A DNA stretch of 64,000 bases from Azospirillum brasilense (lineage in GTDB: Bacteria; Pseudomonadota; Alphaproteobacteria; Azospirillales; Azospirillaceae): positions 1,128,001 through 1,192,000 of the forward strand of contig NZ_CP059450.1 of the NCBI RefSeq assembly GCF_022023855.1. Reading direction: 5' to 3'. The position numbers and the translations under genes were made by a program. Shown in pieces: positions 50,783 through 60,452 of this stretch. Below the pieces are notes generated by a model. It made no database searches, had not been told where the DNA came from, and was given only the letters and a program-made list of their open reading frames with translations. The stretch's first letter is position 1. Each line of letters starts with the position of its first letter.

Positions 50783-52660
50783 TTAGGACGCCGGCTTCAC
50801 CGTACCATGGGGTGGCGTCCGGCGGGATGGTTTTGAAAAGGCCGTGACCGAACCCGCCCCACGGGCCTTGCGGCGGCTCGACCAGCGGTACTGCGGGTCG
50901 TCGGCGATCAGATGCAGATGGTCGGAAATGCGGTTGCGCTCCAGCCAGCCGAGGGCGGCCTCCAGTTCCGACAGCGTCATCTCCGACCGCGCCTTGTTCA
51001 TGCAGCGCTTCAGCACGGCGTTGTAGGTGTGGTAGCTGACCGGCCCCTCGGCGACGAGGTTGTTGTCCTGGTCCTCGATCACCTGGGCCGCCACGATCTG
51101 GCCGATGCGCTGGCGAAGATGATGCTCCACCGCGCTGGGCACCTGCACCCCTTCCTTTGAGGGGCGCTCAGCCGAGGGGCGGTCGGCGGAATCGCGCCCC
51201 GGCGACGGGTTGCCGAAATCGGGGCCGGGAGCGACCATGGCGAAGCGCAGGGCCGTCGCATTGGATTCCAGCGGGATGATCTCCGGCTCCGCCTCCACCG
51301 TGCGCTCGAAGGGCAGCTCATGCTGGCGCCGGGTCTTCACCATAGCCCGCGTGCCCTGCTGGGTTTCCACCATCTGGCGGAACCGCTCGAACATCATGTC
51401 GGAGGGGTGGTAGATCACCGCCCGTTGCTGCTCGTAGGCGCCGGCGTGGGGATCGACGCGGGTGGCCCGCGCGATGGCCTGTTCCAGCCAGGGGCGGGAG
51501 CGGATGTGGGTCAGGCAGGCGACGTGCGAGATGGCCGGCGCGTCCAACCCCTCGTAGGCCATGGCGACGGACACCAGCACGGCGGGTTCGGGGCGCAGGC
51601 GGAAGGCGGCCACCACCTCCTGCGCGTCGCGCCGTTCGGAAATGGCGATCTGCGCCATCCGCGCCGCCTGAGCCCCGGGCATCCAGCCGCGCAGCGTGTC
51701 GAGATAGTTGCGGGCGGTTTCCTGGTCTGGCGCGATCACCAGCAGCTTGCCCAGCCCCGCACCGTCCGATCCGTTCGCCGCCGCGCGCCGCTTCGCTCGG
51801 TGCTCGCGGCAGGAGCGGTAGGCCTCGCGCAGCATGGCCTGAGCGAAGCCGGTGCGCAGCGCGGTGAACAGGGCGTCGCGGGTGTTCTCCCCGGCGCGGG
51901 ACAGCGCGTCGACGCTGCGCGTCGTCCGCTCCGCGTCCAGCCATGTCGCGGTGCCGTCCATCGCGCCGAAGGTCACCGGCAGGATCGCCTTCTCGGCCAA
52001 CGCCTGCCGCCGCGAATAGCCGACGATGGCCCAGCCCGGCGCCTTGAAATCGATCTCACGCACCCGCCGCACCCCCTGCGGAGCGCGGTAGGGCAGCCAG
52101 AGGATGGGTCGCCCGTCCGCCCGCTCCAGCGTACCGCTCATCAGCAGCCGGGCGGCGGCGCTTTCCAGAAGCGGCAGAATGGAACGGCTCCAGGCGGTCT
52201 CGTCCTCCGCCGTGGTCGCCGTTCCGGTGTCGGCAACGGCAGGCAGGTGATGCAGCTCGTCCACGGCCAGCAGGTAGCGGTGACGGCGGAACTCCTGAAG
52301 GTGCAGGTCCGGAGCCGCGGCAACCGCCTGATAGGTGGTCACATAGCCTTGCAGGCCGCGGCAGGGATCGCGCCCGTTCTCTGCCGCCCGCAACGCGATC
52401 CCGTGGCCCAGCGCCTCGCGCCAGCGCGGGTCGGCGAAGGCTTCCTCGGCCTGCCGACGCAAGCTGTCGCGCGGCACGATCCAGCAGATGCGGTCGATCA
52501 GCCCGGCGCGCATCAGCGCCGCCCCCATGATCACCGGCAGCAGCGATTTTCCTCCACCCGGCGTCACCGCGGCCAGAACGTCCCGCACGTCGGTCTGCCG
52601 CTGCGCGATGGCCGCGGCGACGCCGGCGACCATGGTCTGGTGGCTCCTCAACGCTGGCAT
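50783..52660 (-). CDS. DEAD/DEAH-type helicase, 625 aa
   Basis: Walker A TPGGGKS is at about 33-39, Walker B-like VDELHHLP follows, and the C-terminal lobe has QAIARATRVD (motif VI, Q..GR..R-like). The C-terminal ~170 residues are polar and of unknown fold. It resembles phage or restriction-associated helicases more than a housekeeping one, but has no mobile neighbours in the window. Confidence 0.75.
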   Translation of the reverse strand: MPALRSHQTMVAGVAAAIAQRQTDVRDVLAAVTPGGGKSLLPVIMGAALMRAGLIDRICWIVPRDSLRRQAEEAFADPRWREALGHGIALRAAENGRDPCRGLQGYVTTYQAVAAAPDLHLQEFRRHRYLLAVDELHHLPAVADTGTATTAEDETAWSRSILPLLESAAARLLMSGTLERADGRPILWLPYRAPQGVRRVREIDFKAPGWAIVGYSRRQALAEKAILPVTFGAMDGTATWLDAERTTRSVDALSRAGENTRDALFTALRTGFAQAMLREAYRSCREHRAKRRAAANGSDGAGLGKLLVIAPDQETARNYLDTLRGWMPGAQAARMAQIAISERRDAQEVVAAFRLRPEPAVLVSVAMAYEGLDAPAISHVACLTHIRSRPWLEQAIARATRVDPHAGAYEQQRAVIYHPSDMMFERFRQMVETQQGTRAMVKTRRQHELPFERTVEAEPEIIPLESNATALRFAMVAPGPDFGNPSPGRDSADRPSAERPSKEGVQVPSAVEHHLRQRIGQIVAAQVIEDQDNNLVAEGPVSYHTYNAVLKRCMNKARSEMTLSELEAALGWLERNRISDHLHLIADDPQYRWSSRRKARGAGSVTAFSKPSRRTPPHGTVKPAS

Positions 52661-52904
52661 GCCGGCCTGTCGCCCCTCCCTGACGGTTTTGCGCGGTACG
52701 GACCGGGAAGGCTAAGCTGGGGGGAGTCGTCGGGTCACGGATTCAATCGTAGGTAGGACTCCCCCAAAGGAGGGGGGCGCTCGCCAAAGGAGTCCGAAGG
52801 AAAGACGCTGGGTGCGCTTCGGTCTGGGCGCGGGTCGGGCTTCGTGGTACACGAATTGTTCTTTTGCAAAGTCCCAACGAGAAGACCAAGGAGGGCACCG
52901 AGAA

Positions 52905-53204
52905 ATGAGCACCCGTCCGCAGGCGGTTTCCACCCAGCATGTCGAGAACGAGCGCACCCGCGTCACCGAATGGCGTCTGGTGCCGGGGGCGGAGACCGGC
53001 GCCCATGTGCATGGCTACGACTATGTGATCGTTCCGGTGATGGCCGGCGCCTTCACCATCGTCGATCCGGACGGCAACGCCCGCCAATTCCCGCTGGAGC
53101 CGGGCCGCTCCTATTTCCGCAAGGCCGGCGTCAGCCACAACGTCATCAACGACGGCGACAGCGACATCGTCTTCGTCGAGGTCGAATTCCTCCAGCCCGG
53201 CTGA
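52905..53204 (+). CDS. Cupin-domain protein, 99 aa
   Basis: The cupin core reads AHVHGYDYVIVPVMAGAFTIV…GRSYFRKAGVSHNVINDGD, with metal-type His residues. The ATG at 52905 follows AAGGAGGGC. It is a single-domain cupin, probably a small dioxygenase-like or sensory fold; substrate unknown. Confidence 0.8.
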   Translation: MSTRPQAVSTQHVENERTRVTEWRLVPGAETGAHVHGYDYVIVPVMAGAFTIVDPDGNARQFPLEPGRSYFRKAGVSHNVINDGDSDIVFVEVEFLQPG

Positions 53205-53230
53205 CCCTTCACGCCCGATCCGACTGACCG

Positions 53231-53650
53231 ATGCACCGCGGCTCCACCATGTTCGACTATGGCCAGGACGGCGACGAGCCGCTTCCCGACGCCGTCATCC
53301 GTTCCGGCGGGCCGCGGTCCGTCCAGCATTTGCTGCTCTCCCTGTCTCCGGAGAACCCGCTTTACCTCTACGCCGACGCGGCGGACGCCGGGGGCGGGGC
53401 CTATTACCGGGACTCCCGTGAGGTCTGGCAATCGCTGGCCGACGGGGAGGGCCAGCGCTGGCGCTGGTTCGTCGGCAGCCAGGGCCGCGTCGTCGAGGCC
53501 GCTCCCGGCGACGTCCATGGCCTGCGCCGCGCCGCACCGGTCGCCCTGACGATCACTTGGTACAGCCTGCCGGACCGCGAGAGCGTTGGGCGGGTGCGCA
53601 ACGCCCTGCGCGCCATCGGGGCCACCTGCAGCCGCGGCCCGGCGGCCTGA
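53231..53650 (+). CDS. Hypothetical protein, 139 aa
   Basis: The product has mixed alpha/beta content (SVQHLLLSLSPENPLYLYADAADAGGG, AAPGDVHGLRRAAPVALTITWYSLP) with no clear motif. It is 26 bp after the cupin gene and likely co-transcribed. Not recognised. Confidence 0.55.
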   Translation: MHRGSTMFDYGQDGDEPLPDAVIRSGGPRSVQHLLLSLSPENPLYLYADAADAGGGAYYRDSREVWQSLADGEGQRWRWFVGSQGRVVEAAPGDVHGLRRAAPVALTITWYSLPDRESVGRVRNALRAIGATCSRGPAA

Positions 53651-53863
53651 GGGCGTACCTCCATCACGGACGCCCGTGAACGCATAGGCGCCATGTCATT
53701 TCGGAATCCCTCTTGATCAGGCCGGGATTGTGTGGGCGCGACTTCTGTCCTAGTGTTAGGAACTAGGAATCCGGGAGTATCCGACAGAGTGGCCGTCACC
53801 CAGGCACAGCCTTCGCGCGTTCTGACGCCCTGTGCCTCATCGCTCGTCCTGCGGTGACTGCCC

Positions 53864-54517
53864 ATGATGGCCTCTTCCCACATGATCGTCGGCGGGGCGG
53901 CGTGGTTCTACACCTCGGCGCGCTTCGGCCTGCCCTTTGACGTGGTAGCGTTCGGAGCGGCGGTGATCGGGTCTCTGGCGCCGGACATCGACCATCCCAA
54001 ATCGACGCTCGGCCAGTTGATGCGGCCACTGTCGAACGTGATCTCCGCCGTCTTCGGGCATCGCGGCGTCACCCATTCCACGCTGGCCATCGTGGGGTGC
54101 CTGTGGGTCCTGCACGAGTACGCGGACTACTCACACCTGATCCTGCCCTTCCTGATCGGCTATCTGACCCATCTGGCGGGTGACCTGCTGACTCCAGCGG
54201 GGCTGCCTCTGCTCTGGCCGATCAAGCGGCGGCGCAACTTCGCGCTCCCCATCCTGAAGACCGGCGGATTCTCGGAGCAGCTGGCGGTCACCCTGCTGGC
54301 CGGCTGGATGATCTCCGGCCTGTTCTCCGCGTCCTGGCCGGGCCTGCCCCTCGACCGCCTGCCCTTCGAGAACTGGATGGCGATGGACCGCCCGTGGCGC
54401 TCCGCCGTCGTCGCGGCGCAGGGCTTCCTCGGGGAGGAAGGGCGGGAGCGCAGCGCACCCCCCATCCCCGCCCGCAAGCCCGTGGAGCAGGCAAGGAGCC
54501 GTCCACTGAAAGGATGA
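53864..54517 (+). CDS. YdjM-like membrane-bound metal-dependent hydrolase (DUF457)
   Basis: 217 aa. The signature MMASSHMIVGGAAW, LAPDIDHPKSTLGQ, FGHRGVTHSTLAI, and LTHLAGDLLTPAGLPLLWPIKRRRNF is complete, with four membrane helices. Escherichia coli YdjM is LexA-controlled; the substrate is unknown. Confidence 0.85.
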   Translation: MMASSHMIVGGAAWFYTSARFGLPFDVVAFGAAVIGSLAPDIDHPKSTLGQLMRPLSNVISAVFGHRGVTHSTLAIVGCLWVLHEYADYSHLILPFLIGYLTHLAGDLLTPAGLPLLWPIKRRRNFALPILKTGGFSEQLAVTLLAGWMISGLFSASWPGLPLDRLPFENWMAMDRPWRSAVVAAQGFLGEEGRERSAPPIPARKPVEQARSRPLKG

Positions 54518-54714
54518 GGCATGAGCGCTTGGGTTGTGTTTTTAATGTAACGGTCAATGACTCATCTTTGCTTTCGTTTCGTCAACCTTGTCACATTTCG
54601 TCATAGAGACCGCGAAAATCTGTCTTTGTCACCGCTTAGCGATTCGTTAGGCTTTTTAGGCATATTCTAGTGACCATATCCAATCGATCTTAGATTGAAT
54701 TTCCACACGCTGCG

Positions 54715-56346
54715 ATGCGGACGGATCCGACCATGGCAAAGCTCCGGATGTCGAAAGAGACGCAGGCGGCCGACGGCGTGCCGCCCGATGCGGCGACGGC
54801 GATGCCGCTCCACCTCGCGCTGCCCGATCTGCCCGGCGGACAGGACAACAGCCTGAAGCGTGTCTCCGACGTGCTGGCCCCGCTGGACCATGGGCAGAAG
54901 CTCCAGCTCTACAAGATGATCCGCGACGGGTATCTGGAGGACATGGCCGAGCCGGTCGCCCAGATGCTGGTCACCATGCTGAACGGGCGGCGGTCCGAGC
55001 ACGCGCGCCGCGTCTGGACCGGCCTGTTCGACGCCCTGATTCTGCGCGACGATTCCCTGCTGACCAGCGGGGTTCGGCTGGCCGGCGCTCTTCATCTGGC
55101 GGACGTCAGCGCCTGGTGGTTCGCCCTGGCCCCGCGCATGGAGCCGCTGGTCGGCCGCGTCCAGGAGACGGTGGCCCGCCTCGCCAAGGACCAGCCGCTG
55201 AACGAGATCTTCGCCTCCGCCGAGGCGCAGAGCTGGGCGGACGAGCTGCGCCAGCGCAGCCTCGCCGTGCTGGCCCGCCTGCGTGCCACGCCGACGGAGG
55301 CGACCGCCTTCCTGGCCGAGGTGTCGGGTTTCCGCGCGCAGATGTTGAAACGCCACGGCGTCCGCCAGCGCGAAGGCGTCGCCCGTGCGGAGCTGGAGCG
55401 GATGGAAGCCATCCTTCTGGCGGCCCCCGCCTGGGCGGACCAGCCCTTGCCGTCGCTGCTGCACGGCGACCCGGTGCGTCTGGCGCGGGAGATGGTGCGC
55501 CGCGGCGACTGCACGCGCGACGGGGCGGCCATGTTCGCCGTGGCCGGCCTGCACCGGCGCGACGACGCCGCCCTGGCAATCCGCCTCTTCGAAGCCTTCC
55601 CCGTCGCCGTGGCGAAGGACGCGATCATCGGGCGCCTTCTTGTCGCCGCGGAAGCGCTGAAGACCACGCTGACCGGCAGCTTCCTCAGCAAGCCGGGCCT
55701 GCTGGTGGCGGACGCGGTGGACGACTGCGACCATCCCTCCGCCCAGCTCCAGCATTTCCTGGCTTGGTACGACGCCGTCCACGCGCTGGAGTTGGACACC
55801 ACCGACCGCGAACGCAACATGGTTCATCAGGCGTTCCGCGAGCTGAGCAACGCGGTGCACGAGGACCTCGCCCCCGTCCTCGCCCGGCGGATCGAGGCGC
55901 TGACCATGCACAGCGTGCTCGACCCGCTGATGGAGCGCGTGCGCTTCGTCAACGAGTTCCAGGCGCAGCTGGCGCGGCGCGGCATCGTGTCGTCCGGCAA
56001 GCCGTGGCGGGCCGAGGACGGCAACCACGTCGCCACGGTCTTCCGCCGCCTGTCCTCCACCGGCGCCGCGGAAGGGCTGCGGACGCTCGGCCAGCTCGCC
56101 GATCTGGCGGACATGCTGAGCTATCCCGTCGAGATCACCGCGCTCGACATCGCGCTGGCCGGGGTGATCGAAGCGGCGTTGCGGCAGCAGAAGACGTTCG
56201 GCGCTGCCGAAACCCGCCTGATCGACCGCGTCATCGCCGTGTCGAGCGACGAGCGCAAGCGCTGCCGCTGGTGGGTGGCCCCGGAGGTCGTCACCCTGCT
56301 GGACGCCGCGGAGAAGTCCGGCATCGCCGGTCCTGCGAAAAAGTAA
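54715..56346 (+). CDS. Hypothetical protein, 543 aa
   Basis: The product is helical throughout and rich in Leu, Ala and Arg, with repeated two-helix units (LLHGDPVRLAREMVRRGDCTRDGAAMFAVAGLHRRDDAALAIRLFEAFP), possibly an alpha-solenoid. No domain recognised. A Met at 54733 is an alternative start. It follows an unusually AT-rich 200-bp upstream region. Confidence 0.65.
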   Translation: MRTDPTMAKLRMSKETQAADGVPPDAATAMPLHLALPDLPGGQDNSLKRVSDVLAPLDHGQKLQLYKMIRDGYLEDMAEPVAQMLVTMLNGRRSEHARRVWTGLFDALILRDDSLLTSGVRLAGALHLADVSAWWFALAPRMEPLVGRVQETVARLAKDQPLNEIFASAEAQSWADELRQRSLAVLARLRATPTEATAFLAEVSGFRAQMLKRHGVRQREGVARAELERMEAILLAAPAWADQPLPSLLHGDPVRLAREMVRRGDCTRDGAAMFAVAGLHRRDDAALAIRLFEAFPVAVAKDAIIGRLLVAAEALKTTLTGSFLSKPGLLVADAVDDCDHPSAQLQHFLAWYDAVHALELDTTDRERNMVHQAFRELSNAVHEDLAPVLARRIEALTMHSVLDPLMERVRFVNEFQAQLARRGIVSSGKPWRAEDGNHVATVFRRLSSTGAAEGLRTLGQLADLADMLSYPVEITALDIALAGVIEAALRQQKTFGAAETRLIDRVIAVSSDERKRCRWWVAPEVVTLLDAAEKSGIAGPAKK

Positions 56347-56526
56347 CGACGACCGCCGCAACGCTGTCTTTTGCTCGTTGTGAAGAATGCTGAATCCCCC
56401 GTTCCCGGCTCGTTCATGCCAAGAGCGGAACGGCGGTGCCAACCTCCTGTTGGTCCGGACATATGACGCCGGCGCAGCCCTTGTTCGTGGCGGCGTCCGG
56501 CGCTCCCCCGCAGATCCGGAGTCTCC

Positions 56527-57063
56527 ATGGCACCGCTCAAGGCCAGCCTGCGCCCGGCCCCCGCGCCGCCCCCAGCACCGATTCCCGTCACATTGAACGT
56601 CAACGGGGTGGAGCGGACGCTTCACCTCGCGCCGTGGACGACGCTGCTGGACGCGCTACGCCTGCATCTCGACCTGACCGGCACCAAGAAAGGCTGCGAC
56701 CACGGCCAGTGCGGGGCCTGCACCGTCCTGGTGGACGGGCGGCGCATCAACTCCTGCCTGACGCTGGCGGCGATGCAGGACGGTCGCAAGGTCACCACCA
56801 TCGAGGGGCTGACCACCGGCGACGCGCTCCACCCGCTCCAGGACGCCTTCATCGAGCATGACGCCTTCCAGTGTGGCTATTGCACGCCGGGCCAGATCTG
56901 TTCCGCCGCCGGGCTGATCGCCGAGGGCAAGGCCACCACTGACGACGAGATCCGCGAGTTGATGAGCGGCAACCTCTGCCGCTGCGGGGCCTATCCCAAC
57001 ATCGTCGCGGCGATCCGGCAGGCCATGGCCACCGCCGCCCCGAAGGCGGAGGGCGCGCCATGA
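56527..57063 (+). CDS. paoA: Aldehyde oxidoreductase [2Fe-2S] subunit, PaoA-type
   Basis: 178 aa. Plant-type cluster cysteines are in GCDHGQCGACTVLVDG; the second cluster is CGYC…CRCGAYPN. No twin-arginine signal is seen, unlike E. coli PaoA, so this enzyme may be cytosolic. It is first in a three-gene operon with 4-bp overlaps. Confidence 0.9.
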   Translation: MAPLKASLRPAPAPPPAPIPVTLNVNGVERTLHLAPWTTLLDALRLHLDLTGTKKGCDHGQCGACTVLVDGRRINSCLTLAAMQDGRKVTTIEGLTTGDALHPLQDAFIEHDAFQCGYCTPGQICSAAGLIAEGKATTDDEIRELMSGNLCRCGAYPNIVAAIRQAMATAAPKAEGAP

Positions 57064-58058
57064 GATCCTTCACCTACGCCCGCGCCGACAGCGCGGCGGA
57101 CGCGATCGGGCGGGCCGGCGCCTCCGGGACGGCCTTCGTCGCCGGGGGGACCAATCTGCTCGACCTGATGAAGGCCGATGTGCTGCGGCCGGAAGGGCTG
57201 GTCGACATCTCGCGCCTGCCGCTGGACCGGATCGAGGAGACGGCGGAGGGCGGACTGCGGCTGGGCGCGTTGGCGCGCAACGCCGACACCGCCTATGACG
57301 AGCGCGTGCAGACCCGCTACCCCATGCTGTCCAAGGCGATTCTCGCGGGAGCCTCGGCGCAGCTCCGCAACATGGCGACCAACGGCGGCAACCTGCTGCA
57401 GCGGACCCGCTGCTACTACTTCTATGACACCGCCACCCCCTGCAACAAACGGGAGCCGGGGTCGGGCTGCGGCGCGATCGGCGGGGTGAACCGCATCCAC
57501 GCCATCCTGGGCGCCAGCGACCATTGCATCGCCGTCCACCCCTCCGACCTCTGCGTCGCACTGGCAGCGCTCGAAGCGGTGGTCCAGGTGACCGGGCCGG
57601 AGGGTGAGCGCAGCATCCCCTTCGCCGAGTTCCACCGCCTGCCCGGGGACCGCCCGGAGATCGACACGGTCCTGCGGCCGGGCGACCTCATCACGGCCAT
57701 CGACCTGCCGGCCAGGGGCTTCGCCGAGCATTCGACCTATCTGAAGATCCGCGACCGCGCCTCCTACGCCTTCGCGCTGGTGTCGGTCGCGGCGGGGCTG
57801 GAGATGGATGGGGGCACCGTCCGCGAGGCCCGCCTGGCGCTGGGCGGGGTCGCCCACAAGCCCTGGCGCGACCCGGAGGCGGAAACCGCCCTCGTCGGGA
57901 AGCCCGCCACGCCCGACCGGTTCCGCGCCGCCGCGCGTGTTCTGCTGCGCGACGCCAAGGGGCACGAGCACAACAGCTTCAAGATCGAACTGGCCGAGCG
58001 CGCCATCGTCCGTGCCCTGACCGAAGCCGCCGAGCGCAAGGGAGCGCCCCGTCCATGA
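57060..58058 (+). CDS. paoB: Aldehyde oxidoreductase FAD/4Fe-4S subunit, PaoB-type
   Basis: 332 aa. The FAD-binding VAGGTNLLDLMK is near 30, and NGGNLLQRTRCYYFYDTATPC…KREPGSGCGA…DHC are the cysteines of the extra [4Fe-4S] cluster known from PaoB. A C-terminal CO-dehydrogenase-type fold follows. It passes electrons between the molybdenum subunit and acceptors. Confidence 0.9.
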   Translation: MRSFTYARADSAADAIGRAGASGTAFVAGGTNLLDLMKADVLRPEGLVDISRLPLDRIEETAEGGLRLGALARNADTAYDERVQTRYPMLSKAILAGASAQLRNMATNGGNLLQRTRCYYFYDTATPCNKREPGSGCGAIGGVNRIHAILGASDHCIAVHPSDLCVALAALEAVVQVTGPEGERSIPFAEFHRLPGDRPEIDTVLRPGDLITAIDLPARGFAEHSTYLKIRDRASYAFALVSVAAGLEMDGGTVREARLALGGVAHKPWRDPEAETALVGKPATPDRFRAAARVLLRDAKGHEHNSFKIELAERAIVRALTEAAERKGAPRP

Positions 58059-60331
58059 TCGCCATTCCCAGCATCCCCGGCTTCCTGACGGAGCCCAACG
58101 GCCCCATCGGCAAGCCCGTCAGCCGGGTGGACGGGCGCAAGAAGGTGACCGGCGACGCCCATTACGCCGCCGAGTTCACCTTGCCGGACCTTGCCCACGG
58201 CTGCATCGTCTCCAGCGCCATCGCGCGCGGGCGAATCACCCGCATCGACACGGCAGCAGCGCTGGCTCTGCCCGGCGTCATCCACGTCTTCACCCACGAG
58301 AACCGGCCGAGCCTCGCCTGGTTCGACCGCAAATGGAAGGACGACGACGCGCCCAAGGGAGCGCCCTTCCGCCCGCTCTACGACGCGGAAATCCACCACG
58401 CGCTCCAGCCGGTGGCGCTGGTGATCGCCGAGAGCTTCGAGCTGGCCCGCTACGCCGCCCGCCTCGTCCACATCGAGTATGAGGCGGCTCCCCACCAGAC
58501 CGACCTGCGCGCCAACCGCGCGAACAGCTTCACCCCCGGCAAGGACAAGGGCGGCTTCGAGCCCCCGCCGAAGCCCCGCGGCAACCCGGAGCAAGCCTTC
58601 CTGGACTCGCCCGTCCAAGTGGACGCGGAGTTCACCCAGGCGGCGGAATACCACAACCCGATGGAGATGCACGCCACCACCGTCCTGCACCACGACGACG
58701 GCACGCTGACCGTCCACGACAAGACCCAGGGCGCTCAGAACTGCCACACCTATGTCTGCAACGTCTTCGGCCTGGCCAAATCCGCGGTGCGGGTGATGTC
58801 GCCCTTCGTCGGCGGCGCCTTCGGCTCCGGCTTGCGGCCGCAGCACCAGCTCTTCATGGCCATGCTGGCGGCGACGCAGTTGAAACGCTCCGTCCGGGTG
58901 GAGCTGTCGCGCCCGCAGATGTTCAGCTTCGGCCACCGGCCCGAAACCATCCAGCGGGTGGCGCTGGGCGCCGACCGCGACGGCACGCTGCGGGCGCTGA
59001 TCCACGAGGCGGTGCAGGAAAGCTCCCAAAACGAGAACTATGTGGAGATCGTCGTCAACTGGTCGGGCCAGCAGTACGCCTGCGACAACGTCCGGCTGGA
59101 CTACAAGCTGACCCGGCTGGACGTGCACACGCCGCTGGACCAGCGCGCGCCAGGGGCTGCGACCGGCGTCCCGGCCCTGGAGATCGCCATGGACGAGCTG
59201 GCCTGCAAGCTCGGCATGGACCCGGTGGAGCTTCGCCTGAAGAACTACGCGGAGACCGACCCCAACACCGGAAACCCCTTCTCCAGCAAGGAACTGCGCG
59301 CCTGCTTCCAGCACGGGGCGGAGCGGTTCGGCTGGGCGAAGCGCAGCCCCGCGCCGCGCTCCATGCGCGAGGGGCGCGAACTGATCGGCTGGGGCATGGC
59401 GGCGGGCGTATGGGACGCCATGCAGGGGCAGGCCGCCGCCAAGGCGGTCCTGGGCGTCGACGGCAAGCTGGTGGTGTCCAGCGCCACCGCCGACATCGGC
59501 ACCGGCACCTACACCGTCATGACGCAGATCGCCGCCGACGTGCTGGGCCTGCCGATCGAGGAGGTGACCTTCTGCCTGGGCGATTCCTCGCTTCCCACCG
59601 CCCCCATCGAGGGCGGGTCCTGGACCGTCTCCACCGTCGGGTCGGCGGTGAAGGCGGTGTGCGACCGGGTGCGGTCACAGCTGATCACGCTGGCCGGGAA
59701 GCTGGACGACAGCCCGCTGAAGGGCGTGGCGGAGGCGGACGTTCTCTTCGCCGACGGCCATCTCATCGTCCGGGACGACCGGGCGCGGCGGCTGTCCATC
59801 ACCGAGGTGATGCGCGGCTCCGGCACCCTGTCCATCGAGGAGGAGGCGCGCGCCCTGCCCTATCTGCTGGCGCGGGCGCGGCACACCTTCGCCACCCATT
59901 CCGCGGTCTTCGTGGAGGTCCGGGTGGACGAGGATCTCGGCACCATCCGGGTATCGCGCGTGGTCAGCGCCATCGCCGCCGGCCGCATCATCAACCCCAA
60001 GACGGCGCGCAGCCAGATTCAGGGCGCCGTGGTCTGGGGCATCGGCATGGGGCTGGAGGAGGAGGCCTTCACCGATCACCGGCTTGGCCGCGTGATGAAC
60101 CACGACTACGCGGAGTACCATGTCCCGGTGAACGCCGACGTGCCGGAGATCGACGTACTGTTCGTCGAGGAGCATGACGACATGGTCAACGCGCTGGGCG
60201 CCAAGGGAGTCGGCGAGATCGGCATCGTCGGCGTTCCCGCCGCCATCGCCAACGCCATCCATCACGCGACCGGCGTGCGCGTGCGCGACTTCCCGATCAC
60301 GCTGGACAAGGTGCTGGCGGGTCTTCGCTGA
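58055..60331 (+). CDS. paoC: Aldehyde oxidoreductase molybdopterin subunit, PaoC-type
   Basis: 758 aa. The molybdenum cofactor signature includes SPFVGGAFGSGLRPQ, TADIGTGTYTVMTQIAAD, and GAKGVGEIGIVGVPAAIANA with the active-site Glu near the C-terminus. Such enzymes oxidise aromatic or aliphatic aldehydes. No paoD-type cofactor chaperone follows in the window. Confidence 0.9.
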   Translation: MIAIPSIPGFLTEPNGPIGKPVSRVDGRKKVTGDAHYAAEFTLPDLAHGCIVSSAIARGRITRIDTAAALALPGVIHVFTHENRPSLAWFDRKWKDDDAPKGAPFRPLYDAEIHHALQPVALVIAESFELARYAARLVHIEYEAAPHQTDLRANRANSFTPGKDKGGFEPPPKPRGNPEQAFLDSPVQVDAEFTQAAEYHNPMEMHATTVLHHDDGTLTVHDKTQGAQNCHTYVCNVFGLAKSAVRVMSPFVGGAFGSGLRPQHQLFMAMLAATQLKRSVRVELSRPQMFSFGHRPETIQRVALGADRDGTLRALIHEAVQESSQNENYVEIVVNWSGQQYACDNVRLDYKLTRLDVHTPLDQRAPGAATGVPALEIAMDELACKLGMDPVELRLKNYAETDPNTGNPFSSKELRACFQHGAERFGWAKRSPAPRSMREGRELIGWGMAAGVWDAMQGQAAAKAVLGVDGKLVVSSATADIGTGTYTVMTQIAADVLGLPIEEVTFCLGDSSLPTAPIEGGSWTVSTVGSAVKAVCDRVRSQLITLAGKLDDSPLKGVAEADVLFADGHLIVRDDRARRLSITEVMRGSGTLSIEEEARALPYLLARARHTFATHSAVFVEVRVDEDLGTIRVSRVVSAIAAGRIINPKTARSQIQGAVVWGIGMGLEEEAFTDHRLGRVMNHDYAEYHVPVNADVPEIDVLFVEEHDDMVNALGAKGVGEIGIVGVPAAIANAIHHATGVRVRDFPITLDKVLAGLR

Positions 60332-60351
60332 CGAGGGCGGGTGGTTGCGAC

Positions 60352-60437
60352 GGGCCCCCACCCAACCCTCCCCCGCTTCGCAGGGGAGGGCTTTTCTCCT
60401 CCCCCTGCGCAGCGGGGGGAGGCCGGGAGGGGGGCCC
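60352..60437. terminator. Nested hairpins between convergent paoC and ahpF
   Basis: Two hairpins (CCCTCCCC/GGGGAGGG, 60366-60390, followed by CTTTT; and CCTCCCCC/GGGGGGAGG, 60398-60422) lie inside an outer stem of GGGCCCCC with GGGGGCCC (60352-60359, 60430-60437). It probably terminates both transcripts and resembles a dispersed REP-like repeat of this genus. Confidence 0.7.
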
Positions 60438-60452
60438 TACGCCACCACTTCC

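Noticed and set aside
60352..60437. Insertion-sequence end
   Set aside because: There is no transposase and no target duplication; the structure fits a convergent terminator or REP-like repeat.
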